Assembly (NCBI RefSeq): GCF_002900365.1
Contig: NZ_CP025979.1
Location: 3,038,001-3,102,000 of the forward strand
Source: Escherichia marmotae
GTDB taxonomy: Bacteria > Pseudomonadota > Gammaproteobacteria > Enterobacterales > Enterobacteriaceae
Direction of reading: 5' to 3'
Length of the DNA: 64,000 bases
A program made the position numbers and the translations under genes. Below the pieces are notes generated by a model. That model had not been told where the DNA came from. It made no database searches and worked only from the letters and a program-made list of their open reading frames with translations. Below are positions 52,928 to 62,466 of the stretch, piece by piece (the first letter of the stretch is position 1; each line of letters starts with the position of its first letter).

Positions 52928-54763
52928 TTATTTTCCTTGATTAATTAAAACAGGAATAACCTGAGTAAAATCTTCCAGTGCCTGGTGTAAATCCCACTGC
53001 TGCTCTTTATTACCGCTGGAACACAAAATCACTTTTAGCGATTTTAATAATCGTAATGCCGCCTCTGGTTGCTGTTGATGTTGTAATGCCGTCACCAGTT
53101 GCATGACGCAGGGATTATTAAGGTTGATATACAGACTTGATGTTTTGGTCTTTTGGATTTGCGAGGTAAATTGCCGCGCCAGCATTAACGCCGCGGTGCT
53201 GATGCGCTTATCGGCATCATCCTGCTCAAGAATTTGTTTTAATTCCGCTTCCCGGTCTGGCGTGACGACTAACGGTAAAACGGCCGGTTCGAAGCGGGAA
53301 ATAATTAATTGCTCACCATCGCAGAGCTGCTCTTCCAGATACGCAACCTGCTCTTCGGGCAACTCCGCCAGGCTGAACAACTGCTCATTACCCGTTTGCG
53401 TACCGACTTCGATAATCCGGCAGTGATATAACAGCGCCCAACGGCGTAAAAATGGCACCACGGCATAGCGATCGCCACGCGCAACGGGTCGTTGCAGAAT
53501 GTGGAACAACATCTCTTCAAAACCGCCGTCGCGGCTTAACAGAATATGAATGCTGTTATTGATGCGTAAATCTTTCGCCAGCAACGCTCCTTTTGAGGTT
53601 GGCACCTGCAAACGGTCTTTCAGCAAATCAAACAGACGATCATCACACAATGCCGCACCCAGTAACGCCTCGTTATGGCGCATTAATACCCGTCGCCATA
53701 TTTCTGGCTGGTTTTGTGCGAGATCGGACAAACCAGAGATCAGCGACTCTTTTAACGCCTCCTGCACCGCAACCCAGGTTTCATCTCGCTGAAGATCTTC
53801 CCGGCTCGCCGTCGGCGTCAGTTTCGATGATTCAATCACACCGCCAATAAAACCGGCCCAGGGCGGTAACAGCTCACGCGCTTCGTCATCGAGTAACATG
53901 CCGCGCAAAAACAACGACAGGTTGCGGTTATCGCTGGTGCCATAAGTTGCACCATCCTGAATCCATAAAATCCCGACGGCATCGCTCATCCCCGCCGGTA
54001 CTACCGGAATGGTACAAATCGGTTCGAAGGAGGATTCAAACTGGGCGGCAAAGGCGAGATTTTTACGCTGCACCAACGCGCGGTGCATGGTTACGCCTTC
54101 GGGGGCAACTTCACGCCACGGCGGCTGGAGTTTATTCACCGGCTCGCTGGTATCGCCCACATAGACCGGCTCGTGCAGCAATATGCAGTAGCGGGAAAGA
54201 ACGCGGTTCAGCAAATTGTTACTCGCCAGATGGCTGTACTCTTCTTTGAGCGTCAGAATGACCTGCGTACCCGGAGCCGAGTTTTGATGCGGGGTAACGG
54301 TGTATTTTTGCCCGTCGGTAGAGTGGTATTTCCAGCTCTGATCCGGCGTTTGCCAGGATGTGGTCAACACCGTGACCTCTTTTGCCAGCACAAAGGCCGA
54401 CAAAAAGCCGAGGCCGAACATGCCAATGAGCCCCGTATCGTCATCCTGCTGGCGCAACATTCGGGTATAACCCACACCAACCGTTGCCAGAAAGCCATGA
54501 ATTTCACTTTCCGTCAGGCCTGCGCCGGTATCGCTAATGGTGATGGTGGACTTCGCCACGTCAGCTACCACACGGATCAGATTGTCCTTTGGTGCATCAG
54601 GTTGCTCAATCCTGCGACGCACAATTGCATCATGCCCGTTCTGCACCAGTTCGCGCACGGCAACCACAGGTGTGGAGTAAAGATGCTTGCTGAGCACCTC
54701 AATTAAGCCGTTTAAATTAACTTCTGTTGAATATGAACTGCCTGGTAACTGTAATGTACTCAT
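52928..54763 (-). CDS. HSP90-family ATPase (HtpG-like), accessory
   Basis: A 611-residue protein with a GHKL ATPase domain of HSP90 type. The N-box is ELVQNGHDA with Glu38 and Asn42, motif G1 is DTGAG at 79-83, the ATP-lid glycines are GMFGLG at 115-120, and GT lies at 166-167. The middle-domain SREDLQRDE near residue 320 corresponds to the SRE-LQ segment of HtpG, which holds a catalytic arginine. The C-terminal dimerisation part is diverged. It is not HtpG itself, which lies elsewhere in E. coli; it fits the separate bacterial HSP90 paralogue family. It heads a two-gene unit with the TPR protein one base downstream. Confidence 0.88.
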   Translation of the reverse strand: MSTLQLPGSSYSTEVNLNGLIEVLSKHLYSTPVVAVRELVQNGHDAIVRRRIEQPDAPKDNLIRVVADVAKSTITISDTGAGLTESEIHGFLATVGVGYTRMLRQQDDDTGLIGMFGLGFLSAFVLAKEVTVLTTSWQTPDQSWKYHSTDGQKYTVTPHQNSAPGTQVILTLKEEYSHLASNNLLNRVLSRYCILLHEPVYVGDTSEPVNKLQPPWREVAPEGVTMHRALVQRKNLAFAAQFESSFEPICTIPVVPAGMSDAVGILWIQDGATYGTSDNRNLSLFLRGMLLDDEARELLPPWAGFIGGVIESSKLTPTASREDLQRDETWVAVQEALKESLISGLSDLAQNQPEIWRRVLMRHNEALLGAALCDDRLFDLLKDRLQVPTSKGALLAKDLRINNSIHILLSRDGGFEEMLFHILQRPVARGDRYAVVPFLRRWALLYHCRIIEVGTQTGNEQLFSLAELPEEQVAYLEEQLCDGEQLIISRFEPAVLPLVVTPDREAELKQILEQDDADKRISTAALMLARQFTSQIQKTKTSSLYINLNNPCVMQLVTALQHQQQPEAALRLLKSLKVILCSSGNKEQQWDLHQALEDFTQVIPVLINQGK

Positions 54764-55224
54764 TTTTCAATACTCATAATCCATCACCCACTATTGAAAA
54801 TACATTGAGGTTGACAACAAACACGAAATTGCCTGATGCACTGCGCTTATCAGGCCTACGGAATTCATTAAATCTGTACGATTTACAGGTCGGATGAGGC
54901 GTTTACGCCGCATCCGACAAAAATATTTTGCATTTTGTCAGTAATACTTATTGCTGTTTTTAATGCTGGAATAAAATTGTTGTTTCCCTTTACTCATTAG
55001 TTACACGTCTTTATTTATTGATACGATGATTAGTTCAAAACGTCCATATAAATAATATCATTAATTCATCGCGTAACGTGAAAGAAGTATATCTTTAACC
55101 GCCGGAGTTAACGAGTATATTTACTACAAATAAATAGTAATTATATTTAAATGCTGAATAATATGTTGAGGATTATTTAATAAAAAAATAAAACCGCAAC
55201 CCGTAATCAGAATTGCGGTATTTT
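54764..55224. other. Region between the HSP90 gene and fdhD, with BIME and fdhD terminator
   Basis: About 460 bases without a gene. REP units occur at 54829-54857 (GCCTGATGCACTGCGCTTATCAGGC) and 54891-54919 (GTCGGATGAGGCG, CGCCGCATCCGAC). The segment 54950-55185 is very AT-rich and probably holds the promoter of the HSP90-TPR unit. The fdhD terminator closes the region. Confidence 0.65.
55186..55222 (-). terminator. fdhD terminator
   Basis: ACCGCAA (55193-55199) pairs with TTGCGGT (55213-55219). On the minus strand it is followed by TTTTATTTTTTT and starts only a few bases after the fdhD stop. Confidence 0.82.
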
Positions 55225-56061
55225 TTAATGATGAATTAAACGCTGAGGATGGGTATAAACCGTTGCCCTGCCTGGCTTACAAAAGCCCACTAATGTCAGG
55301 TTACAACGCTCAGCAACTTCCACCGCCAGCGTTGTCGCGGCAGACACCGCAAACAAAATCTCTACGCCGCACATCGCTGACTTTTGTACCATTTCATAAC
55401 TGGCACGACTGGAAACCAGCACCGCACCTTGCAGCCAGCTTTCGCCTTCCCGCGCCCGGCGACCCAGCAGTTTATCCAACGCTACATGGCGACCCACGTC
55501 TTCATGTCCGCCCACCAGTTCACCAGAAGGCAGCATCCAGGCGGCGGCGTGCGTACAACCGGTCAATTGCCCCACGGGCTGGAAGTCATTGAGATGACGT
55601 AATGCGTCATCCAGTTTGTTGAGATCAAAGGTCTGGGTGAACGGCAGTGGCTGCACCGGTTTACCAATGTCATTAAGTTGCTCTACGCCACAGACACCAC
55701 AGCCCGTGCGCCCGGCCAGCGCCCGGCGGCACTCTTTCAGCCCCATAAAGCGGCGGCTGGAAAGCTCGATTTGCACTTCAAGACCGTTACAGGAAGGAAC
55801 AACGTCCATACCGAAGATATCACGCGGGTTTTCGATAATTCCTTCTGAAAGCGAAAAACCGAGCGCAAAGAGCTCAAGGTCTTTTGGCGAGGCCATCATC
55901 ACCACATGCGAAATACCGTTGTAGACCAACGCAACGGGAACTTCTTCCGCGACTTCATCAAGCCGGGAATGTTGTAAATCATCACGCCGCCATAACTCAA
56001 TTTGACGCATCCCTGTGATATTTGTCACATTTTTGATTTCTTTTTGCTGTGTTTTTTTCAC
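55225..56061 (-). CDS. fdhD: FdhD, formate dehydrogenase sulfurtransferase
   Basis: Transfers sulfur from IscS to the molybdenum cofactor of formate dehydrogenases; needed for FDH activity. It has 278 residues, near the K-12 length of 277. The essential CxxC motif is in GRTGCGVCGVEQL near residue 120. Further conserved parts are FALGFSLSEGII and TGCTHAAAW. It is divergent from fdoG, whose product needs it. The neighbouring arrangement fdhD-fdoGHI-fdhE is as in K-12. Confidence 0.95.
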   Translation of the reverse strand: MKKTQQKEIKNVTNITGMRQIELWRRDDLQHSRLDEVAEEVPVALVYNGISHVVMMASPKDLELFALGFSLSEGIIENPRDIFGMDVVPSCNGLEVQIELSSRRFMGLKECRRALAGRTGCGVCGVEQLNDIGKPVQPLPFTQTFDLNKLDDALRHLNDFQPVGQLTGCTHAAAWMLPSGELVGGHEDVGRHVALDKLLGRRAREGESWLQGAVLVSSRASYEMVQKSAMCGVEILFAVSAATTLAVEVAERCNLTLVGFCKPGRATVYTHPQRLIHH

Positions 56062-56254
56062 TTTCTCTTAACCAGATAAGAACACACACACCAAGATTAT
56101 GGTATTCTGTTACAACCCCTTCCTGGATGGAGGGAAATTGAGCCAATTCTGGACCTTTGCGGCCTCTTCCGCAAAGAAAAATAACTCCCACTCCCTGCAC
56201 GCGCAGCAAGCGAATGTAAATGGGACGTGACAATGTCGAAACAAGGAGCAATCC
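56062..56254. promoter_or_regulatory. fdhD/fdoG divergent promoter region
   Basis: Short intergenic region between divergent genes. The AT-rich stretch 56075-56120 likely contains the fdhD promoter; 56105-56230 is the fdoG leader with a GGAGGG segment at 56128 and the Shine-Dalgarno AAGGAGC at 56242-56249. Confidence 0.55.
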
Positions 56255-59200
56255 ATGCAGGTCAGCAGAAGGCAGTTCTTTAAGATCTGCGCTGGCGGTA
56301 TGGCAGGCACCACGGCAGCGGCACTGGGTTTTGCACCCAGCGTAGCACTCGCGGAGACAAGGCAGTATAAACTGCTGCGCACCCGCGAAACCCGTAATAC
56401 CTGCACCTATTGTTCTGTTGGTTGTGGGCTACTGATGTACAGCCTCGGTGACGGAGCAAAAAACGCCAAAGCATCTATCTTCCATATCGAAGGTGACCCG
56501 GATCACCCGGTCAACCGCGGTGCGCTTTGTCCGAAAGGCGCTGGCCTGGTGGATTTCATCCACTCCGAAAGCCGTCTGAAGTTCCCGGAATACCGTGCAC
56601 CTGGTTCTGATAAATGGCAGCAAATCAGTTGGGAAGAGGCGTTTGATCGCATCGCCAAACTGATGAAAGAAGACCGCGATGCTAACTACATTGCGCAAAA
56701 CGCCGAAGGCGTGACTGTTAACCGCTGGCTCTCCACCGGGATGCTGTGTGCTTCCGCGTCGAGTAACGAAACCGGCTATTTAACGCAAAAATTCTCGCGC
56801 GCGCTGGGTATGCTCGCGGTCGACAACCAGGCGCGTGTCTGACACGGACCAACGGTAGCAAGTCTTGCTCCAACATTTGGTCGCGGTGCGATGACCAACC
56901 ACTGGGTCGACATCAAGAACGCCAACCTTGTTGTGGTGATGGGCGGTAATGCCGCTGAAGCTCACCCGGTCGGATTCCGCTGGGCGATGGAAGCCAAAAT
57001 TCACAACGGCGCGAAGCTGATTGTGATCGATCCTCGCTTTACGCGTACGGCAGCGGTGGCTGACTACTATGCCCCTATTCGTTCCGGTACTGACATTGCT
57101 TTCCTGTCAGGCGTATTGCTGTACCTGCTGAACAATGAAAAATTCAACCGCGAATACACCGAAGCCTATACCAACGCCAGCCTGATCGTGCGTGAGGATT
57201 ACGGCTTTGAAGATGGCCTGTTCACCGGCTACGACGCGGAAAAACGCAAGTACGATAAGTCTAGCTGGACTTATGAACTGGACGAAAACGGCTTTGCCAA
57301 ACGCGATACCACGTTGCAACACCCACGTTGCGTATGGAACCTGCTGAAACAGCACGTTTCCCGTTATACGCCAGATGTGGTTGAAAACATTTGTGGTACG
57401 CCAAAAGACGCGTTCCTGAAAGTCTGCGAATACATCGCAGAAACCAGTGCTCACGATAAAACCGCCTCGTTCCTCTACGCGCTCGGCTGGACGCAACACT
57501 CCGTTGGTGCACAGAACATCCGCACGATGGCGATGATCCAGTTGCTGCTCGGCAATATGGGGATGGCAGGCGGTGGCGTTAACGCCCTGCGCGGTCACTC
57601 CAACATTCAGGGACTGACGGATCTGGGGCTGCTGTCGCAGAGCCTGCCGGGTTACATGACGCTACCGAGCGAGAAGCAAACCGATTTGCAAACCTACCTC
57701 GCCGCCAGCACGCCGAAACCGCTGCTGGAAGGTCAGGTCAACTACTGGAGCAACTACCCGAAATTCTTCGTCTCGATGATGAAAGCATTCTTTGGCGATA
57801 AAGCAACGGCGGAAAATAGCTGGGGCTTTGACTGGTTGCCGAAGTGGGATAAAGGCTACGACGTCCTGCAATACTTCGAGATGATGAAAGAGGGCAAGGT
57901 CAATGGCTATATCTGCCAGGGCTTTAACCCGGTTGCCTCATTCCCGAACAAAAACAAAGTGATCGGTTGTCTGTCGAAACTGAAGTTCCTCGTGACCATC
58001 GACCCGCTGAACACTGAAACCTCTAACTTCTGGCAGAACCACGGTGAGCTGAACGAAGTCGATTCTTCGAAGATCCAGACCGAAGTGTTCCGTCTGCCAT
58101 CGACCTGCTTCGCGGAAGAAAACGGTTCTATCGTTAACTCCGGTCGCTGGTTGCAGTGGCACTGGAAAGGCGCGGACGCCCCGGGGATTGCGCTGACTGA
58201 TGGCGAAATCCTTTCCGGTATCTTCCTGCGCTTGCGCAAGATGTATGCCGAACAGGGCGGCGCAAATCCGGATCAGGTGCTGAACATGACCTGGAACTAC
58301 GCCATTCCGCATGAGCCATCTTCAGAAGAAGTGGCGATGGAGAGCAACGGTAAGGCGCTGGCCGATATTACCGACCCGGCAACCGGAGCGGTCATTGTTA
58401 AAAAAGGCCAACAACTTAGCTCGTTTGCCCAACTGCGTGATGACGGAACAACCTCCTGTGGCTGCTGGATTTTCGCCGGTAGCTGGACGCCGGAAGGCAA
58501 CCAGATGGCGCGTCGTGATAACGCCGATCCGTCTGGCCTCGGTAACACGTTGGGCTGGGCATGGGCATGGCCGCTTAACCGCCGCATTCTGTATAACCGC
58601 GCCTCCGCAGACCCGCAGGGTAACCCGTGGGATCCGAAGCGTCAGTTGCTGAAATGGGACGGCACCAAGTGGACCGGCTGGGATATTCCAGACTACAGCG
58701 CAGCGCCTCCGGGCAGCGGCGTCGGGCCGTTTATCATGCAGCAGGAAGGCATGGGTCGTCTGTTTGCCCTCGATAAAATGGCGGAGGGTCCGTTCCCGGA
58801 ACACTACGAGCCGTTTGAAACGCCGCTGGGGACTAACCCGCTGCATCCAAACGTTATCTCAAACCCGGCTGCGCGTATCTTTAAATATGACGCTGAAGCA
58901 TTAGGTAAAGCCGATAAGTTCCCGTATGTCGGAACCACCTATCGTCTGACCGAGCATTTCCACTACTGGACTAAACACGCGCTGTTGAACGCGATTTTGC
59001 AGCCAGAGCAGTTTGTGGAAATCGGTGAGTCGCTGGCGAACAAACTTGGCATTGCCCAGGGCGATACCGTGAAAGTCTCCTCCAACCGCGGCTATATCAA
59101 AGCCAAAGCAGTGGTGACCAAACGTATTCGCACGCTGAAAGCGAACGGCAAAGATATCGATACCATCGGTATTCCGATTCACTGGGGCTATGAAGGCGTA

Positions 59201-59311
59201 GCGAAAAAAGGCTTTATTGCCAATACGTTGACGCCATTCGTCGGTGATGCGAACACGCAGACGCCGGAGTTTAAATCCTTCCTCGTGAATGTGGAAAAGG
59301 TGGATACCTAA
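56255..59311 (+). CDS. fdoG: FdoG, formate dehydrogenase-O major subunit (selenoprotein)
   Basis: Catalytic alpha subunit of periplasmic formate dehydrogenase-O. It is one continuous frame interrupted only by UGA at 56840-56842, which encodes selenocysteine 196 (NQARV-U-HGP), the ligand of molybdenum. The N-terminal twin-arginine signal SRRQFFKICAGG (residues 4-15) directs export of the folded protein by Tat. A [4Fe-4S] site, CTYCSVGCG, is near residue 50. With the Sec residue the protein has 1,018 residues, ending NVEKVDT; I recall K-12 ending two residues earlier. It is the first gene of fdoGHI-fdhE. Confidence 0.96.
56840..56881 (+). promoter_or_regulatory. SECIS element and Sec UGA codon in fdoG
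   Basis: The UGA at 56840-56842 is followed directly by a hairpin: lower stem ACCAA (56848-56852) with TTGGT (56877-56881), and apical stem AGCAA (56857-56861) with TTGCT (56865-56869) around GTC. This matches the position and form of the bacterial SECIS bound by SelB. Confidence 0.88.
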
Positions 59312-59436
59312 TAGATTTCAGATTGCAGGGAGCTGGCAACGCCATGAAGACCGGGAGCAGAAACACTATGTGACCGGGATGAATAAGGAAGCCAGCGAAC
59401 CTGCAAGCTGAAAGATGAAGGGTACGGAGACGAAAT

Positions 59437-60339
59437 ATGGCTTACCAATCTCAAGATATCATTCGTCGTTCCGCGACTAACGGTCTGACCCCCGCCCCTC
59501 AGGCGCGGGATTTCCAGGAAGAAGTGGCGAAACTCATCGACGTCACCACCTGTATCGGCTGTAAAGCCTGTCAGGTGGCGTGTTCAGAGTGGAACGACAT
59601 TCGCGATACCGTCGGCAATAACATTGGGGTGTATGACAACCCTAATGATTTAAGTGCCAAATCGTGGACGGTGATGCGCTTCTCGGAAGTGGAGCAAAAC
59701 GACAAACTGGAATGGCTGATCCGCAAAGACGGCTGTATGCACTGTTCCGATCCAGGCTGCCTGAAAGCGTGCCCGGCGGAAGGGGCAATTATTCAGTATG
59801 CCAACGGTATCGTCGACTTCCAGTCCGAGCAGTGCATTGGCTGCGGTTATTGTATCGCGGGCTGTCCATTCGATATTCCTCGCCTCAATCCGGAAGACAA
59901 CCGCGTCTACAAATGCACGCTGTGCGTAGACCGTGTAGTGGTTGGGCAAGAACCGGCCTGCGTGAAGACCTGCCCGACAGGCGCGATTCACTTCGGTACG
60001 AAAGAGTCGATGAAAACGCTGGCGAGCGAGCGCGTGGCTGAGCTGAAAACCCGCGGTTACGACAATGCGGGTCTGTACGATCCGGCTGGCGTCGGTGGTA
60101 CACACGTGATGTATGTGTTGCACCATGCTGACAAGCCGAATCTGTATCATGGCTTGCCGGAAAATCCGGAAATCAGCCAAACCGTAAAATTCTGGAAAGG
60201 CATCTGGAAACCGCTCGCGGCTGTTGGCTTTGCGGCTACCTTTGCGGCCAGTATCTTCCACTACGTGGGTGTCGGTCCGAACCGTGCGGATGAGGAAGAG
60301 AATAATCTGCACGAAGAGAAAGACGAGGAGCGCAAATGA
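59437..60339 (+). CDS. fdoH: FdoH, formate dehydrogenase-O iron-sulfur subunit
   Basis: Beta subunit carrying electrons from FdoG to the membrane. It has 300 residues. Four ferredoxin-like cysteine clusters are visible: CIGCKACQVAC near 39, CMHCSDPGCLKACP near 100, CIGCGYCIAGCP near 133 and CTLCVDRVVVGQEPACVKTCP near 158. A single C-terminal transmembrane helix (PLAAVGFAATFAASIFHYVG, near 255-275) anchors it. It is separated from fdoG by 125 bases and overlaps fdoI by four. Confidence 0.96.
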   Translation: MAYQSQDIIRRSATNGLTPAPQARDFQEEVAKLIDVTTCIGCKACQVACSEWNDIRDTVGNNIGVYDNPNDLSAKSWTVMRFSEVEQNDKLEWLIRKDGCMHCSDPGCLKACPAEGAIIQYANGIVDFQSEQCIGCGYCIAGCPFDIPRLNPEDNRVYKCTLCVDRVVVGQEPACVKTCPTGAIHFGTKESMKTLASERVAELKTRGYDNAGLYDPAGVGGTHVMYVLHHADKPNLYHGLPENPEISQTVKFWKGIWKPLAAVGFAATFAASIFHYVGVGPNRADEEENNLHEEKDEERK

Positions 60340-60971
60340 AACGACGTGACACCATCGTGCGCTACACCGCACCGGAACGTATCAACCACTGGATCACCGC
60401 CTTCTGCTTCATCCTGGCGGCGGTAAGCGGGATGGGATTTTTGTTCCCCTCTTTCAACTGGTTGATGCAAATCATGGGCACGCCGCAACTGGCGCGAATT
60501 CTGCACCCGTTTGTTGGCGTGGTTATGTTTGCCTCGTTCATCATCATGTTTTTCCGTTACTGGCATCACAACCTAATCAATCGGGATGATATCTTTTGGG
60601 CGAAGAATATTCGTAAGATCGTCGTCAACGAGGAAGTAGGTGACACCGGGCGTTATAACTTCGGTCAGAAATGCGTTTTCTGGGCGGCAATTATTTTCCT
60701 GGTCCTGCTGCTGGTGAGCGGTGTGATTATCTGGCGTCCTTATTTTGCGCCTGCTTTCTCAATCCCGGTGATCCGATTCGCGTTAATGCTGCATTCATTT
60801 GCCGCAGTGGCGTTAATTGTGGTTATCATGGTGCATATCTACGCCGCCCTTTGGGTGAAAGGCACGATTACCGCCATGGTGGAAGGATGGGTTACCAGCG
60901 CATGGGCGAAGAAACACCATCCACGCTGGTATCGTGAAGTCCGCAAGACAACGGAAAAGAAAGCTGAATGA
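60336..60971 (+). CDS. fdoI: FdoI, formate dehydrogenase-O cytochrome b556 subunit
   Basis: Membrane gamma subunit that takes electrons to menaquinone/ubiquinone through two haem b groups. It has 211 residues and four hydrophobic helices. Haem-ligand histidines lie in ERINHWITAFCF near 18, LARILHPFVGV near 57, and LMLHSFAAVALIVVIMVHIY near 155-170. Start overlaps fdoH and the stop overlaps fdhE, so all three are coupled. Confidence 0.95.
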   Translation: MKRRDTIVRYTAPERINHWITAFCFILAAVSGMGFLFPSFNWLMQIMGTPQLARILHPFVGVVMFASFIIMFFRYWHHNLINRDDIFWAKNIRKIVVNEEVGDTGRYNFGQKCVFWAAIIFLVLLLVSGVIIWRPYFAPAFSIPVIRFALMLHSFAAVALIVVIMVHIYAALWVKGTITAMVEGWVTSAWAKKHHPRWYREVRKTTEKKAE

Positions 60972-61897
60972 GTATTCGCATAATCCCGCAAGATGAGCTG
61001 GGTTCGAGCGAGAAACGTACGGCGGATATGATTCCGCCGTTATTGTTCCCTCGGCTCAAAAATTTATACAACCGCCGCGCCGAGCGTCTGCGCGAGCTGG
61101 CAGAAAATAATCCGCTGGGTGATTACCTGCGCTTTGCTGCGCTTATCGCCCACGCCCAGGAAGTGGTGCTGTACGACCATCCGCTGGAGATGGATCTGAC
61201 CACACGCATTAAAGAAGCAAGCGCACAGGGCAAGCCACCGCTGGATATTCACGTACTGCCGCGTGATAAGCACTGGCAAAAACTGCTGATGGCGCTGATT
61301 GCTGAACTGAAACCTGAAATGAGCGGTCCGGCGCTGGCTGTGATTGAGAATCTGGAGAAGGCATCGACCCAGGAACTGGAAGATATGGCCAACGCGCTGT
61401 TTACCTCTGATTTCTCGTCAGTCAGCAGTGATAAAGCGCCGTTTATCTGGGCCGCGTTGTCGCTCTATTGGGCACAGATGGCTAATCTGATCCCTGGCAA
61501 AGCCCGTGCAGAATATGGCGAACAACGTCAGTACTGCCCGGTTTGTGGTTCGATGCCGGTTTCCAGCATGGTGCAAATCGGCACGACTCAGGGCCTGCGT
61601 TATCTGCACTGCAACCTGTGCGAAACCGAATGGCACGTGGTGCGCGTAAAATGCAGCAACTGCGAACAGAGCGGCAAACTGCACTACTGGTCGCTGGATG
61701 ACGAACAGGCTGCAATTAAAGCCGAAAGCTGTGATGACTGCGGCACTTACCTGAAGATTCTTTATCAGGAAAAAGATCCAAAAGTTGAAGCTGTGGCGGA
61801 TGACCTCGCCTCTCTGGTACTGGACGCGCGAATGGAGCAAGAAGGCTACGCCCGCAGCTCCATCAACCCGTTCCTGTTCCCGGGTGAAGGGGAGTAA
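60968..61897 (+). CDS. fdhE: FdhE, formate dehydrogenase accessory protein
   Basis: Cytoplasmic chaperone needed for active formate dehydrogenases N and O; it binds the Tat-targeted catalytic subunit. It has 309 residues. The rubredoxin-like C-terminal half has paired cysteines: CPVCGSMPVSS near 188, CNLCETEWH near 220, CSNCEQSG near 229 and CDDCGTY near 255. It overlaps fdoI by four bases and ends the operon. Confidence 0.95.
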   Translation: MSIRIIPQDELGSSEKRTADMIPPLLFPRLKNLYNRRAERLRELAENNPLGDYLRFAALIAHAQEVVLYDHPLEMDLTTRIKEASAQGKPPLDIHVLPRDKHWQKLLMALIAELKPEMSGPALAVIENLEKASTQELEDMANALFTSDFSSVSSDKAPFIWAALSLYWAQMANLIPGKARAEYGEQRQYCPVCGSMPVSSMVQIGTTQGLRYLHCNLCETEWHVVRVKCSNCEQSGKLHYWSLDDEQAAIKAESCDDCGTYLKILYQEKDPKVEAVADDLASLVLDARMEQEGYARSSINPFLFPGEGE

Positions 61898-61933
61898 TCT
61901 CTGACGTTTTCCGGGGGGCACAGGTCGCCCGGA

Positions 61934-62083
61934 TTACAGTTCATTGGGTGTGACAACACCTGCTATTCCCGCAAAATCTCTCGTATTTCGCGTTACCAGT
62001 TCGCAGCCATAAATCTGTGCCGTTGCCAGAATAATGGCATCTGGCTTTTTGATTTTATATTCAAGAATGAAAAAGTCTTTTTG
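61934..62083 (-). pseudogene. VapC-like PIN-domain toxin, C-terminal fragment
   Basis: A 49-codon frame closed by TAA at 61936-61934 and preceded by an in-frame TGA at 62086-62084. It reads EYKIKKPDAIILATA, then GCELVTRNTRDFAGI and VVTPNEL. These are the hallmark C-terminal parts of PIN-domain ribonucleases (the Asp of KPDAIIxATA and of TRNTRDF). The N-terminal half, with the first catalytic Asp, is missing. It lies directly downstream of an antitoxin-like gene, so it is the remains of a VapBC-type module. Confidence 0.82.
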
Positions 62084-62099
62084 TCATTCCTCATGCACC

Positions 62100-62312
62100 T
62101 TACACGGATTCTTCAACACCTGGCGCCTCCCCCTTTTGCCTGCCTCCCTTTGCCTTACGTACCGGAAATTGCTGCCGCTCCAGATATTGCTCCACCGCTT
62201 CGCGTAAAATTGCAGATCGTGAAACTTTACGCCAGCCCCTGAGTTTGTTCAGTCTTTTAATTGCCTCTTCTGACAAATGAAGAAAAACCGTATTCATCGC
62301 CATCGTTACCAC
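62100..62312 (-). CDS. Small ribbon-helix-helix antitoxin-like protein (yiiE/yiiF position)
   Basis: A 70-residue protein with a ribbon-helix-helix DNA-binding motif: TVFLHLSEEAIKRLNKLRGW followed by KVSRSAILREAVEQYLERQQ, as in CopG/VapB-type antitoxins. Its lysine-rich tail (RKAKGGRQKGE) would bind a toxin or DNA. In K-12 the genes yiiE and yiiF lie at this position beside fdhE; I cannot say which one it corresponds to. Its partner toxin downstream is truncated, so it is an orphan. Confidence 0.78.
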   Translation of the reverse strand: MVTMAMNTVFLHLSEEAIKRLNKLRGWRKVSRSAILREAVEQYLERQQFPVRKAKGGRQKGEAPGVEESV

Positions 62313-62466
62313 CTAACATATACTGTTAATTAATGTATGAAACTTACACTGGAAAATTAATTAACGAAAGCTGGTTTCCGCATGTGGTTTTGTTTTTGCG
62401 AGACACTTTCCAGAAACAATGCAACAGTTACAGTTATTTTAATTATTATTAAAAAATCGTTTAGCA

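Noticed and set aside
50620..54763. Calling the HSP90-TPR pair a proven phage-defence system
   Set aside because: There are no nuclease, protease or membrane effector motifs, and no other defence genes are adjacent. Only the pairing and accessory location support any system at all.
56840..56842. TGA inside fdoG that could be read as a nonsense mutation
   Set aside because: It is at the known selenocysteine position 196 and is followed by a SECIS hairpin; the gene is intact.
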